Positions 8,902 to 18,781 of a stretch of 36,207 bases of DNA are shown here, one piece after another. The DNA comes from Kiloniellales bacterium (GTDB lineage: Bacteria > Pseudomonadota > Alphaproteobacteria > Kiloniellales > JAKSDN01). The stretch lies in the NCBI GenBank assembly GCA_028280455.1, contig JANQLT010000016.1:1-36207 (forward strand), read 5' to 3'. The notes beneath the pieces were generated by a model. That model searched no databases, was not told the origin of the DNA, and saw only the letters and a list, made by a program, of their open reading frames with translations. The position numbers and the translations under genes are program-made. Numbering within the stretch: the first letter of the stretch is position 1; each line of letters opens with the position of its first letter.

Positions 8902-9407
8902 GCCTCGGTCCTTTCCGTTACCTCGATGGCCGTCACCGGACAGGCGGCGACACAGGCGCCGCAGCCGGTGCAGGCCGACTCGTCCAGAGCGGGAATGGGC
9001 GCCTTGCTGAGCAGCGTGCGGAAGCGGATCGCCCGCGGCTCGCAGGCCTCCTCGCAGAGGCGGCAGACCACGCCGTCGAGCGCCAGGCAGCCGGTGCCGA
9101 TCGCCGCCCGCGCGCGCCAGGGCCGGCCGCGCTCGTAGGACAGGGCGCCGTCCTCGCAGGCGGCGACGCAATCGCCGCAGAAGGTGCATTCCCCGTTGTC
9201 GAAAGCGAGCTGCGGCAGGCCGTCGTCGCCCCGCTGTATGACGCTCTCGGGGCAGGCCTCCAGGCAGGTGTCGCAGCGCGTGCAGGCCAGGCGGAAGTCG
9301 TCTTCGAGCAAGGCCCAAGGCGGCCGCAGCGCGGTTGGACGCGCGCGCCGCAGGCCGCGCAGGAAGGCGGCTCTGCTCAGGGTCTGGGTTGTGGAGACGC
9401 TTGCCAT
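8898..9407 (-). CDS. napF: NapF, cytoplasmic ferredoxin-type maturation protein
   Basis: A 169-residue protein with the family's SRAAFLRG start and [4Fe-4S] cysteine groups CTRCDTCLEACP, CTFCGDCVAAC and CTGCGACVAACP, plus an additional CRLCEEAC segment. NapF interacts with NapA in the cytoplasm and helps assemble its iron-sulfur centre. The ATG at 9407 is preferred to the in-frame ATG at 9434. A consensus AAGGAGG (coding-strand copy of 9422-9428) lies upstream of 9407, and a promoter driven by the FNR-type site at 9465-9478 would start transcription near 9430, after the longer start. It is the first gene of napFDAGHBC. Confidence 0.92.
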   Translation of the reverse strand: MASVSTTQTLSRAAFLRGLRRARPTALRPPWALLEDDFRLACTRCDTCLEACPESVIQRGDDGLPQLAFDNGECTFCGDCVAACEDGALSYERGRPWRARAAIGTGCLALDGVVCRLCEEACEPRAIRFRTLLSKAPIPALDESACTGCGACVAACPVTAIEVTERTEA

Positions 9408-9464
9408 CTGCCGACTGGCCCCCTCCTTGTCCATGCATTAGGCGAGCGGGGGTCGTGGGGCGCA

Positions 9465-9478
9465 TTGATCGATGTCAA
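9465..9478 (-). promoter_or_regulatory. FNR/FixK-type binding site upstream of napF
   Basis: TTGATCGATGTCAA; on the nap coding strand it reads TTGAC-ATCG-ATCAA, matching the TTGAT-N4-ATCAA consensus at 9 of 10 conserved positions. Its centre (9471.5) lies about 64 bases upstream of the napF ATG at 9407. A class II promoter, with the site centred at -41.5, would start near 9430; a weak -10 candidate, TAATGC, occupies 9440-9435. This suggests anaerobic activation of the nap operon. It lies between recG and napF, which face the same way. Confidence 0.8.
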
Positions 9479-9505
9479 GGGACTGTTCTAAAGGCGGTCT
9501 TCCGA

Positions 9506-11626
9506 CTATCCCGAGCGCAGGAACCGCACGGCGGCGTCGCGCTCGAAGAGGTAGAGCAGGACGCGCAGGGCGACGCCGCGGGGCGACTCGAGCTGCGGGT
9601 CGCGCTCGAAGATCAGGCGGGCGTCGTCGCGGGCCGCGGCCAGCAGCTCGCCGTGCACCGCCAGGTCCGCCAGGCGGAACACGGGCATGCCGCTCTGCCG
9701 GGTGCCGAGCAGCTCGCCGGCGCCGCGCAGCCGCAGGTCCTCCTCGGCGATGCGGAAGCCGTCCTCGGTCTCGCGCATGATCTCGATGCGGTCGCGCGCC
9801 GCCTGGCCGAGCGGGCGCTGGTAGAGCAGCAGGCAGGTCGCCTTGTCCCGGCCGCGGCCGATGCGCCCGCGTAGCTGGTGGAGCTGGGCCAGGCCGAAGC
9901 GCTCGGCGTGCTCGATGACCATGACGCTGGCGGCCGCCACGTCGACGCCGACTTCGATCACCGTGGTCGCCACCAGCAGGTCGGTGCCGCCCTCGGCGAA
10001 ATCGGCCATCGCCTTGTCCTTGGCGGGGCCCTTCATGCGGCCGTGCACCAGGCCGACCCGCGCGCCGAAGCGAGCGGCCAGGGCGGCGTGGCGGTCCTCC
10101 GCCGCGGCCAGGTCGGTGGCCTCGGACTCGGCGACCAGGGGACAGACCCAGTAGACCTTGCCGCCCTCGGCCAGGGCGCGGCCGACGGCATCGACGACAT
10201 CCTCCATGCGCTCGAGCGACAGGGCCCGGGTATCGACCGGCTGGCGCCCGGCCGGCTTCTCGGTCAGGCGCGAGACCTCGAGGTCGCCATAGGCGGTCAG
10301 CATCAAGGTGCGCGGGATCGGCGTCGCGGTCATCACCAGGACGTCGACGCCCTGGCCCTTGCCGGTCAGGGTCAGGCGCTGGTGCACGCCGAAGCGGTGC
10401 TGCTCGTCGATCACCGCCAGCGCCAGGTTGCGGAAGGCGACGTCCTCCTGGAACAGCGCATGGGTGCCGACCACGATGCCGGCCTCGCCGCTGGCGATGC
10501 GCTCCAGGATCGCCGCCCGGGCCTTGCCCTTGTCGCGGCCGGTCAGCAGCTCGACGCCGATGCCGGCGGCCGCGGCGAGGCTCTTGACCGTCTCCAGGTG
10601 CTGGCGGGCGAGGATCTCGGTCGGCGCCATCAGCGCGGCCTGGGCGCCGGCCTCGACGGCGCTGGCCATGGCCAGCAGCGCCACCACCGTCTTGCCGCTG
10701 CCGACGTCGCCCTGCAGCAGCCGCAGCATGCGGCCCGGCGCCGCCATGTCGGCGAGGATCACCTCGACCGCCGTCTTCTGCGAGCCGGTCAGCCGGAACG
10801 GCAGGGCCTCGACGATGGCGGCGCGCAGGCGGCCGTCGCCGCGGGTGACCCGGCCGCTCTGCCGCTTCTGGTGGGCGCGGACCAGGGCCAGGGCGAGCTG
10901 GTTGGCCAGCAGCTCGTCGTAGGCCAGGCGGCTGCGCGGGCCGGTGAGCGGCGAGAGGTCGGCCTCCTCGGCCGGGGCGTGGGCGGCCAGCAGGGCCTCG
11001 CGCCAGGCCGACCAGCCGTTGCGGGCGCGCTGCGCCGGGTCGAGCCAGTCCGGCAGCTCGGGCAGGGTCTTCAGGGCCGCCGAGACGGCCCGGCCGACGG
11101 TGCGCAGGGTGAGCCCGGCGGTCAGTGGATAGACCGGCTCGACGCGCAGCAGCTCGGCCTGCTCCTCGAGCCGGCCGATGTGGTCGGGGTGGGTCATCTG
11201 CAGGGCGTTGTTGAAGACCTCCAGCTTGCCGCTGACCAGCCGCGTCTCGCCCTCGGGCAGGACCCGGCTCAGGTAGTCGCCCTTGGCATGGAAGAAGACC
11301 AGCTCGATCGAGCCGGTCTCGTCATGGCAGATGACGCGGGTCGGCTGGCGGCTGCTGCGCGGCGCCCGGTGCTCGCCGACCACCAGGGTCAGGGTGACGA
11401 TCCGCCCCGGCTCGGCGTCGCGCAGCTTGGGCGCGTAGCGCCGGTCGATCAGGCCCGACGGCAGGTGCCAGCAGAGATCGACGACATGCGGCCCGGCGAG
11501 CTGGGTGAAGAGCTGGGCGAAGCGCGGCCCGACGCCCGGCAGGGTCTCGAGCGGCGCGAAGAGCGAAAAGAGGATCTCGGGGCGCAAGGGCGACAGCGAT
11601 CCAAAGCGGTGACCGGCCCCAAGCAT
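9506..11626 (-). CDS. recG: RecG, ATP-dependent branch-migration helicase
   Basis: A 706-residue protein of full RecG length. The N-terminal wedge/OB region includes LETLPGVGPRFAQL and LIDRRY. Helicase motifs follow: Walker A QGDVGSGKT (about residues 303-312), DEQH in AVIDEQHRFG (about 405), TATPIPRTL, then VIEVGVDV and QLRGRIGRG of the second RecA-like domain. It remodels stalled replication forks and Holliday junctions. The ATG at 11626 gives 14 extra residues before LRPEILF, where many relatives begin; a TTG at 11587 is an alternative start, and neither has a strong ribosome site. It is followed by the nap promoter region 98 bases before napF. Confidence 0.95.
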   Translation of the reverse strand: MLGAGHRFGSLSPLRPEILFSLFAPLETLPGVGPRFAQLFTQLAGPHVVDLCWHLPSGLIDRRYAPKLRDAEPGRIVTLTLVVGEHRAPRSSRQPTRVICHDETGSIELVFFHAKGDYLSRVLPEGETRLVSGKLEVFNNALQMTHPDHIGRLEEQAELLRVEPVYPLTAGLTLRTVGRAVSAALKTLPELPDWLDPAQRARNGWSAWREALLAAHAPAEEADLSPLTGPRSRLAYDELLANQLALALVRAHQKRQSGRVTRGDGRLRAAIVEALPFRLTGSQKTAVEVILADMAAPGRMLRLLQGDVGSGKTVVALLAMASAVEAGAQAALMAPTEILARQHLETVKSLAAAAGIGVELLTGRDKGKARAAILERIASGEAGIVVGTHALFQEDVAFRNLALAVIDEQHRFGVHQRLTLTGKGQGVDVLVMTATPIPRTLMLTAYGDLEVSRLTEKPAGRQPVDTRALSLERMEDVVDAVGRALAEGGKVYWVCPLVAESEATDLAAAEDRHAALAARFGARVGLVHGRMKGPAKDKAMADFAEGGTDLLVATTVIEVGVDVAAASVMVIEHAERFGLAQLHQLRGRIGRGRDKATCLLLYQRPLGQAARDRIEIMRETEDGFRIAEEDLRLRGAGELLGTRQSGMPVFRLADLAVHGELLAAARDDARLIFERDPQLESPRGVALRVLLYLFERDAAVRFLRSG

Positions 11627-11704
11627 AGTCGCCGGCCGATCCGCCGCCCAGGCTTGCGCCGGGCGGCGCCGACCGGGCCAAGGGTAAGTAAGGCGGCGGG
11701 GCGC

Positions 11705-13039
<1,335 letters not shown>

Positions 13040-13222
13040 CCCCACTCCGCCTCCGATTCCCCTCTGAGAATAGGGGAAAGGCCGGCGCGCCGCCAGATAT
13101 GCCTAGGGAGGGCGCGCATAGCAGCCCTGTCCGGCGGCGACAACACTCACGCTGACAGCGCCGGCGGGAGATTCTATATCAGGGCGGGCCAAGGAGAGGG
13201 CGCCCATGATTGAGGATCTGGT
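13040..13222. promoter_or_regulatory. divergent promoter region between kinase and sdhE-mfd
   Basis: A 183-base spacer between oppositely oriented genes, so promoters in both directions are expected. The sdhE side has a clear GAGGA at 13212-13216. The AT-richer stretch ATTCTATATCAGG (about 13172-13184) is a candidate -10 region for sdhE. No known operator is recognised. Confidence 0.4.
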
Positions 13223-13483
13223 GTGACCGAGGCGCTGGCGATCCGCCGCAAGCGGCTCCGCTTCCGATGCTGGCATCGCGGCACCAAGGAGCTCGATTTG
13301 ATGATCGGCCCCTTCGCCGACGCCCATCTGGCGGCCCTGGACGCCGGGCAGATCGACCGGCTCGAGGCCCTGCTGGAGGTCCCCGAGCCGCTGCTCAACG
13401 ACTGGATCCTCGGCCGCGGCGCGCCGGATCCGGCCCACGACCACGACGTGTTGCAGATGCTGCGGGACTTCAATTCTCCGTAA
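13223..13483 (+). CDS. sdhE: SdhE, FAD assembly factor for succinate dehydrogenase
   Basis: An 86-residue protein of the SdhE/YgfY family, with RRKRLRFRCWHRGTKELD carrying the conserved RGxxE motif (residues about 19-23) that is needed for covalent flavinylation of SdhA. LLEVPEPLLNDWILG is also typical. The start is a GTG at 13223 with GAGGA six bases upstream. It precedes mfd by 13 bases and is probably co-transcribed with it, a pairing common in alphaproteobacteria. Confidence 0.93.
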   Translation: MTEALAIRRKRLRFRCWHRGTKELDLMIGPFADAHLAALDAGQIDRLEALLEVPEPLLNDWILGRGAPDPAHDHDVLQMLRDFNSP

Positions 13484-13496
13484 CCACGGCCTGATA

Positions 13497-16400
13497 GTGC
13501 TCGATTCTCTTCTCTCATCGCCCGGGCGCACCTTGATCGCTTCGGCGCCCGAGGGCGTCGATGCCCTGACCCTGGCGCGCCTGACGCGGATCCTCGCGGG
13601 CGAGACCCCGCGCGGCCCCGCGGCGCTGCTCCACGTCGCCCGGGACGATGCCCGCATGGCGCGGCTGGCGGCGCTGCTGGCCTTCTTCCAGCCGGACCTC
13701 GAGGTGCTGCAGTTCCCGGCCTGGGACTGTCTGCCCTACGACCGGGTCTCGCCGCACCGCAACGTGCTGGCCCAGCGAATCGACACGCTCTGCCGGCTGG
13801 CCGAGGGCGCGGCGCCCGGCCCGCGGCTGGTCCTGACCACGGTCAACGGCTTCATGCAGCGGGTGCCGCCGGCGGCCCATTTCGCCGCCCGCCGGCTGCG
13901 CGCCCGAGTCGGCGAGACCCTGGCGCCGGAGCGGGTCACCGCCTTCTGCGTGGCCAACGGCTACCTGCGCAGCGAGACCGTCGGCGAGCCCGGCGAATTC
14001 GCCCTGCGCGGCGGCCTGATGGACATCTTCCCGCCCGGCGCCGAGCAGCCGCTACGCCTGGATTTCTTCGGCGACGAGCTGGAGAGCCTGCGCAGCTTCG
14101 ACCCGCTCAGCCAGCGCAGCAGCGGCAGCCTGGAGCGGCTCGACCTCGTTCCGGTCGGCGAAGTGCTGCTCGACGAGGCGGCCATCGAGCGCTTCCGGCT
14201 CGGCTACCGCGAGGCCTTCGGCGCGGTCCGCGACGACCCGCTCTACCTGGCGGTCAGCGAAGGCCGGCCGCACCCTGGGATGGAGCACTGGCTGCCGCTG
14301 TTCTACGAGCGCTTGCAGCCGCTCGCCGCGCTGCTGCCCGAGGCCGCGGTGACCCTGGACCACCAGGCGGCCGAGGTGCGCGACACCCGGCTGGAATCGA
14401 TCGAGGACTTCTACCGGGCCCGGCGCGAGCTGGAGGGCGCGGAGGCCACGGGCGGCATGCCCTACAAGCCGCTGCCGCCCGAGCGCCTGACCCTGGGCGC
14501 GGCGGACTGGGAGGCGCTGCTGGCCGAGCGGCCGGTCGGCCAGCTCTCGCCCTTCGCGGCCCCGGACTCGGAAACCGGCCTGCTGGACGCTGGCGGCCGG
14601 CCGGGGCCCGACTTCGCGGCGGCGCGGACCGCGGCCGACGGCAGCGAGCTCTTCGCCGCCGTGGCCCGGGCCGTCGACGACGCCCAGGCCGCCGGCAAGC
14701 GCGTGGTCCTGGCCAGCCAGAGCGCCGGCGCCCTCGACCGCCTGGGCCACCTGGTGGCCGAGCAGGGCTTCGAGCGGCAGCAGGCGGTCGCTTCGCTGGC
14801 CGAGGTCGAGGCGCTGGCCAGCGGGACCCTCGGCCTGGCGGTGCTCGACCTGGAGCGCGGCTTCGCCAACGACAGCCTGGTCGTGGTCAGCGAGCAGGAC
14901 ATCCTCGGCGAGCGCCTGGCGCGGGCCGGCAAGAAGCGGCGGCGCTCGGAGAACTTCCTGACCGAGGTCTCGGCCATCCACGAGGGCGACCTCGTGGTCC
15001 ATGTCGAGCACGGCATCGGCCGCTACGAGGGCCTGCTGGCGATCGACGTCGGCGGCGCCCCGCACGACTGCCTGAAGGTGATCTACCACGGCGGCGACCG
15101 GCTCTTCGTGCCGGTGGAGAACATCGAGGTGCTGTCGCGCTACGGCTCGGACTCGGCGGGCGCCGAGCTGGACCGGCTGGGGCAGGGTGGCTGGCAGGCC
15201 CGCAAGGCCCGAGTCAAGCAGCGCCTCAAGATGATCGCCGACGAGCTGATCAAGATCGCCGCCGCCCGGGAGCTGCGCGGCGGCGAGGCCATGACGCCGC
15301 CCGAGGGCGTCTACGACGAGTTCTGCGCCCGCTTCCCCTATCCCGAGACCGAGGATCAGGAGCGGGCCATCGCCGAGACCCTGGAGGACCTCGGCTCGGG
15401 CCGCGCCATGGACCGGCTGGTCTGCGGCGACGTCGGCTTCGGCAAGACCGAGGTGGCCTTGCGCGCCGCCTTCGTCGCCGCCATGAGCGGCCGCCAGGTG
15501 GCGGTGGTGGTGCCGACCACGCTGCTCTGCCGCCAGCACGCCCTGACCTTCACGGCCCGCTTCGCCGGGCTGCCGGTGCGGGTCGGCCAGATCTCGCGGC
15601 TGACCAGCGCCAAGGACGTCAAGGCCGTCAAGGCCGGCCTGGCCGACGGCACCCTCGATATCGTGGTCGGTACCCACGCGCTCCTCGGCAAGGGCATCGT
15701 GTTCCGCGACCTCGGCCTGCTGATCGTCGACGAGGAGCAGCACTTCGGGGTCAAGCAGAAGGAGCGCCTCAAGCAGCTCCGCGAGGAGGTCCACGTCCTG
15801 ACGCTGACCGCCACGCCGATCCCGCGCACGCTCCAGCTCGCCCTGAGCGGGGTCAAGGAGATGAGCATGATCGCCACGCCGCCGGTCGACAGGCTGGCCG
15901 TCAGGTCCTTCGTGCTGCCCTACGATCCGGTGATCATCCGCGAGGCGATCCTGCGCGAGCGCAACAGGGGCGGTCAGATCTTCTACGTCTGCCCGCGCAT
16001 CGAGGACATCGCCGGGGTCGCCGAGCGCCTGGCGAGCCTGGTGCCGGAGGTGCGCCTGGGCGTGGCCCACGGCCAGCTCCCCGGCACCGCCCTGGAGGAG
16101 GTCATGACGGCCTTCCTCGACCACCGGATCGACCTGCTGCTGTCGACCAATATCATCGAATCCGGCCTCGACATCCCCAGCGCCAATACCCTGATCGTGC
16201 ACCGGGCCGACATGTTCGGCCTGGCCCAGCTCTATCAGATCCGCGGCCGGATCGGCCGCTCCAAGATCCGCGGCTACGCCTATCTGACCGTGCCGCCGGG
16301 CCGCATGCTGACCGACGCGGCCCAGAAACGCCTCGAGGTCATGCAGACTTTGGACAGTTTGGGCGCCGGATTCACGCTCGCCAGCCATGATCTCGACATC

Positions 16401-16988
16401 CGCGGCGCCGGTAATCTGCTGGGCGAGGAGCAGTCCGGCCAGATCCGCGAGGTCGGCGTCGAGCTCTATCAGCAGCTCCTCGAGGAGGCCGTGGCGGCGG
16501 TCCGCGAAGGCACGGCCGACAGCGACGCGGCGGCCCAGAGCTGGACGCCGCAGATCAACGTCGGCATGCCGGTGCTGATCCCCGAGGCCTACGTCCCGGA
16601 CCTCAACATCCGCCTCGGCCTCTACCGCCGGCTCGCCCTGCTGGTCGACCGCCAGGAGATCGAGGCCTTCGCCGCCGAGCTGATCGACCGCTTCGGGCCG
16701 CTGCCGCCCGAGGTGGAGAACCTGCTGCAGATCGTTGCCATCAAACGGCTTTGCCGGGCGGCCGGGGTCTCGAAGATCGACGCCGGCGACAAGGGCGCCG
16801 TGGTCTCCTTCCACAACGACCGGGTCGAGAACCTCGAGGGCCTGCTCGCCTTCGTCCAGAGCCAAGCGGGACGGGTCAAGCTGCGGCCCGACCAGAAGCT
16901 AGTCTATCGCCGCAACTGGGACGACGCCAAATCCCGCATCCGCGGCGTCAAAGCGCTGCTCGACGACCTGGCGAAAGCTGCCGCCTGA
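13497..16988 (+). CDS. mfd: Mfd, transcription-repair coupling factor
   Basis: A 1163-residue protein of full length. Order: an N-terminal UvrB-like module (about 1-340), the RNA-polymerase-interacting CarD-like domain (GDLVVHVEHGIGRYEGL, about 500-515), then a RecG-like translocase with Walker A GDVGFGKTE (about 643-651), DEEQ in IVDEEQHFGV (about 743-752), TATPIPRTLQLAL and the TRCF motif region (QIRGRIGRSK, ASHDLDIRGAGNLLGEEQ). The C-terminal UvrA-binding inhibitory domain follows. It releases RNA polymerase stalled at lesions and recruits UvrA. The start is a GTG at 13497. No intrinsic terminator is evident after it. Confidence 0.97.
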   Translation: MLDSLLSSPGRTLIASAPEGVDALTLARLTRILAGETPRGPAALLHVARDDARMARLAALLAFFQPDLEVLQFPAWDCLPYDRVSPHRNVLAQRIDTLCRLAEGAAPGPRLVLTTVNGFMQRVPPAAHFAARRLRARVGETLAPERVTAFCVANGYLRSETVGEPGEFALRGGLMDIFPPGAEQPLRLDFFGDELESLRSFDPLSQRSSGSLERLDLVPVGEVLLDEAAIERFRLGYREAFGAVRDDPLYLAVSEGRPHPGMEHWLPLFYERLQPLAALLPEAAVTLDHQAAEVRDTRLESIEDFYRARRELEGAEATGGMPYKPLPPERLTLGAADWEALLAERPVGQLSPFAAPDSETGLLDAGGRPGPDFAAARTAADGSELFAAVARAVDDAQAAGKRVVLASQSAGALDRLGHLVAEQGFERQQAVASLAEVEALASGTLGLAVLDLERGFANDSLVVVSEQDILGERLARAGKKRRRSENFLTEVSAIHEGDLVVHVEHGIGRYEGLLAIDVGGAPHDCLKVIYHGGDRLFVPVENIEVLSRYGSDSAGAELDRLGQGGWQARKARVKQRLKMIADELIKIAAARELRGGEAMTPPEGVYDEFCARFPYPETEDQERAIAETLEDLGSGRAMDRLVCGDVGFGKTEVALRAAFVAAMSGRQVAVVVPTTLLCRQHALTFTARFAGLPVRVGQISRLTSAKDVKAVKAGLADGTLDIVVGTHALLGKGIVFRDLGLLIVDEEQHFGVKQKERLKQLREEVHVLTLTATPIPRTLQLALSGVKEMSMIATPPVDRLAVRSFVLPYDPVIIREAILRERNRGGQIFYVCPRIEDIAGVAERLASLVPEVRLGVAHGQLPGTALEEVMTAFLDHRIDLLLSTNIIESGLDIPSANTLIVHRADMFGLAQLYQIRGRIGRSKIRGYAYLTVPPGRMLTDAAQKRLEVMQTLDSLGAGFTLASHDLDIRGAGNLLGEEQSGQIREVGVELYQQLLEEAVAAVREGTADSDAAAQSWTPQINVGMPVLIPEAYVPDLNIRLGLYRRLALLVDRQEIEAFAAELIDRFGPLPPEVENLLQIVAIKRLCRAAGVSKIDAGDKGAVVSFHNDRVENLEGLLAFVQSQAGRVKLRPDQKLVYRRNWDDAKSRIRGVKALLDDLAKAAA

Positions 16989-17260
16989 GCCCCGTCGCAC
17001 GGCCCCGCTGGGAGCACCGCGTCCAATTTGCTCTGTCCAGGATGCGCAGATATTTGGCGCCTTCGCGGTGGAGCGAAGGACCCCGCCTTGGCACGAGGCG
17101 CGCCTCCGCAAGCCCCGTCTCAAAGGTCGCTCTGCGACCGGCTCAAGCATCAATGACGCTTGGCGCCGCTCCCGTAGCGGCCTCGGCCGGCGCACCATCC
17201 GACGACATGACCACCCACCAGGCGGAAACACCCGCCCGCTGCCGGGGCTCTCGACATGCT

Positions 17261-17284
17261 GTGGCACCTGCAGAGCGGTGCCAC
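17261..17284. other. 8-bp hairpin
   Basis: GTGGCACC and GGTGCCAC are perfectly complementary around the loop TGCAGAGC. No T-run follows on either strand, so a terminator is unlikely. It lies 272 bases after mfd. Confidence 0.45.
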
Positions 17285-17318
17285 GAGATAATGTGGCTAG
17301 ATGGTAAAGAAAATGCTA

Positions 17319-17335
17319 TTTTTCAATATGTTGAG
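17319..17335 (+). repeat. half copy of the 35-bp element (left part only)
   Basis: TTTTTCAATATGTTGAG is a 17-base exact match to 20850-20866, the left part of element E. The GGTTAA pair expected 13 bases after TAT is absent. It may be a decayed copy, or show that the left part can exist on its own. Confidence 0.65.
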
Positions 17336-17510
17336 GCTCCTATCTCCACCAACACAAGAGCGGAGCAGTCCCGAGGCCTCGGTTGTCGCCGATGGATGCC
17401 GAGACGAGGCCAGAACACCATCGGAACCGGCATTCGCATGGCTTAACGCTTGCCACGGCCAAATGGCCCGAGAGCGCAATCAACCGGGTCATACCTGCCA
17501 CCAGCAACAG

Positions 17511-17545
17511 TATATAGAGCAATCTTGGTTAAGATTCCTGGTTAA
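17511..17545 (+). repeat. 35-bp TAT-N13-GGTTAA-N7-GGTTAA element, copy A
   Basis: TAT at 17511, GGTTAA at 17527-17532 and again at 17540-17545, followed by C. The spacing is identical to the other five copies. The left part is TATATAGAG, as in copy B. Confidence 0.8.
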
Positions 17546-17880
17546 CAGAGGCCTGGAGCTGGCCAAAGGGACGACAATGGCCGCCACCATCGCATAGGCC
17601 GCGTCGAGTGCCGGAAAGGGCCCTCGGGCACCCCCTCTGTCCGCCACGGCACGGGCTGCCTGCGAAGCCATGCCCGCCACCGAAACTGCTTGAAATGCCT
17701 CGACAATTGGCCAATCGGGGAGGGGGTCGGCGCAGCGACTGAAACAATCTGTCGGCCAACTCCACGGCATTCTGAATGGGCTCTCGGCGGCCTTGGCAGC
17801 GATTTCACCGGGCATTGTCCAGCTGAAGAACCAAGAATCCATGTCATGTATGTTGTCGGTTAAGTGCAAACAATCTACTA

Positions 17881-17915
17881 TATATAGACGAATTGCGGTG
17901 AACAGACTTGGTTAA
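17881..17915 (+). repeat. 35-bp GGTTAA element, copy B
   Basis: TAT at 17881 within TACTATATATAG, GGTGAA (one mismatch) at 17897-17902 and GGTTAA at 17910-17915. The N7 is CAGACTT, close to the CAGACAA of copy E and CAGACGT of copy F. Another lone GGTTAA occurs at 17858-17863. Confidence 0.75.
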
Positions 17916-18027
17916 GCGTGCCCCGGAGCCGCCCTGTCTCGGCCACTGCGTTCGGCGTCTGAACCTCCGCAACCGCGCCTGCCGTCGCCATGTTCCCGGC
18001 TCTTCTCGAGCGGCCCGCCTTGAACCG

Positions 18028-18047
18028 GCGCCGAGCCGGCTCGGCGC
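18028..18047. repeat. 20-bp perfect palindrome
   Basis: GCGCCGAGCC followed by GGCTCGGCGC, with no spacer. It is GC-rich and lies between copies B and C of the 35-bp element. It could form a cruciform or bind a dimeric protein; no function can be assigned. Confidence 0.5.
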
Positions 18048-18341
18048 GGTCGGAAAGGCTTGAATTCGGGGACTTTCCGGTATGCCGGTGGCGATCATGG
18101 AATGGCCTGGCCCAGCTCCGGTGACTCCCTCCCATCGACGACCCGACTCTACGGCAGCAGGTGGTTGCGGGGCGCCATCGGGTGTCGACGGAGAGCCATG
18201 GGGCACCTGAAAATCAAGATAGGACCGACAGGATGCCATTCGTTAACGGCGCGGCGGTAGAGATCGAACGCATCGGGATCGGTTCGTGAGCGAGGCCCGC
18301 AGCCCCCTATATGCAGTGCTCCTGTGCACCCGGACTATATA

Positions 18342-18376
18342 TATTTAGGAAACCTGTGGTTAAGTCGAAGGGTTAA
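18342..18376 (+). repeat. 35-bp GGTTAA element, copy C
   Basis: TAT at 18342 within GGACTATATATATTTAGG, GGTTAA at 18358-18363 and 18371-18376, followed by C. It shares GGACTATAT and CCTGTGGTTAA with copy D, so C and D are the closest relatives. Confidence 0.82.
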
Positions 18377-18481
18377 CGGCCTTCCATGCCGAATCCAGGC
18401 CAAAACCGGCCCTTCCACAAGAACAATGATAAGATTTTCAATTATAAATACTCCTCTCGCTGCCTTCTCGGTTGGCGCCGG

Positions 18482-18539
18482 ATGGGGTTGTCTCCACCCC
18501 ATTCGAGAGCCGGCTGCCGGGCCGGAGAGAACCCGGCTC
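18482..18539. other. two adjacent hairpins, possible structured RNA
   Basis: The first stem pairs ATGGGGT (18482-18488) with ACCCCAT (18496-18502). Four bases later the second pairs GAGCCGG (18507-18513) with CCGGCTC (18533-18539). Neither lies in a recognisable gene and no T-run follows. They could be part of a small RNA; evidence is limited to the pairing. Confidence 0.35.
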
Positions 18540-18746
18540 AGGCGAGCCAGTCAGACCATGCTGTTGCCGCCGATCGTCGATCAGATCTACGTTGCGCGGA
18601 CAGACAAGAGGCCTACCGTGTAGCCGGGTTGTTTTGGGCAGGCGTTGGTCAATCCCGTGCTGGAACCCAGGCGCCGAAACGGCACGAGGTCGAGCAGCAC
18701 AAGTGCCATGCCTAGATTTCGTATATTGACGATGCCTTGCGGACTA

Positions 18747-18781
18747 TATCTGGAAAGCCTGTGGTTAAATTTCCGGGTTAA
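18747..18781 (+). repeat. 35-bp GGTTAA element, copy D, overlapping the lysR stop codon
   Basis: TAT at 18747 within GGACTATATC, GGTTAA at 18763-18768 and 18776-18781. The second GGTTAA supplies the TAA stop codon of the minus-strand LysR gene (18778-18780), so the element invades or predates the gene end. Confidence 0.82.

Larger units (their letters stand above)
16989..18777. other. 1.8-kb gene-free region with repeats and hairpins
   Basis: Reading frames here are short, lack ribosome sites and resemble no protein I know. The base composition is clearly more AT-rich than the flanking genes. The region holds four of the six 35-bp GGTTAA elements, a degenerate half element at 17319-17335, a hairpin at 17261-17284, a 20-bp palindrome at 18028-18047 and two adjacent hairpins at 18482-18539. 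The four full elements are about 370, 461 and 405 bases apart. It could hold small RNAs, decayed genes or a structural locus; nothing decides between these. Confidence 0.7.

Noticed and set aside
9408..9434. Longer NapF start at 9434
   Set aside because: It lies upstream of the predicted transcription start and would put AAGGAGG inside the coding region.
14052..16865. Very long antisense open frames (also at 1828-2982, 6354-8606, 9878-12535 and 23567-26482)
   Set aside because: They mirror strongly conserved genes (mfd, antiporter, napA, recG/kinase, metH); the products are low-complexity Arg/Ala/Gly/His-rich. High GC keeps antisense frames open.
17301..18715. Short open frames in the gene-free region as real genes
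   Set aside because: They have no ribosome sites, no recognisable motifs, several overlap in different frames, and the products have random composition.
17511..18781. 35-bp elements as CtrA binding sites
   Set aside because: CtrA sites are TTAA-N7-TTAA (period 11); here TTAA is repeated with period 13 in all copies, and most copies are not upstream of genes.
17511..18781. Integron attC sites or a CRISPR array
   Set aside because: Some copies match GTTRRRY, but there are no inverted core sites, no integrase and no cassette genes. The spacing of hundreds of bases and variable repeats exclude CRISPR.
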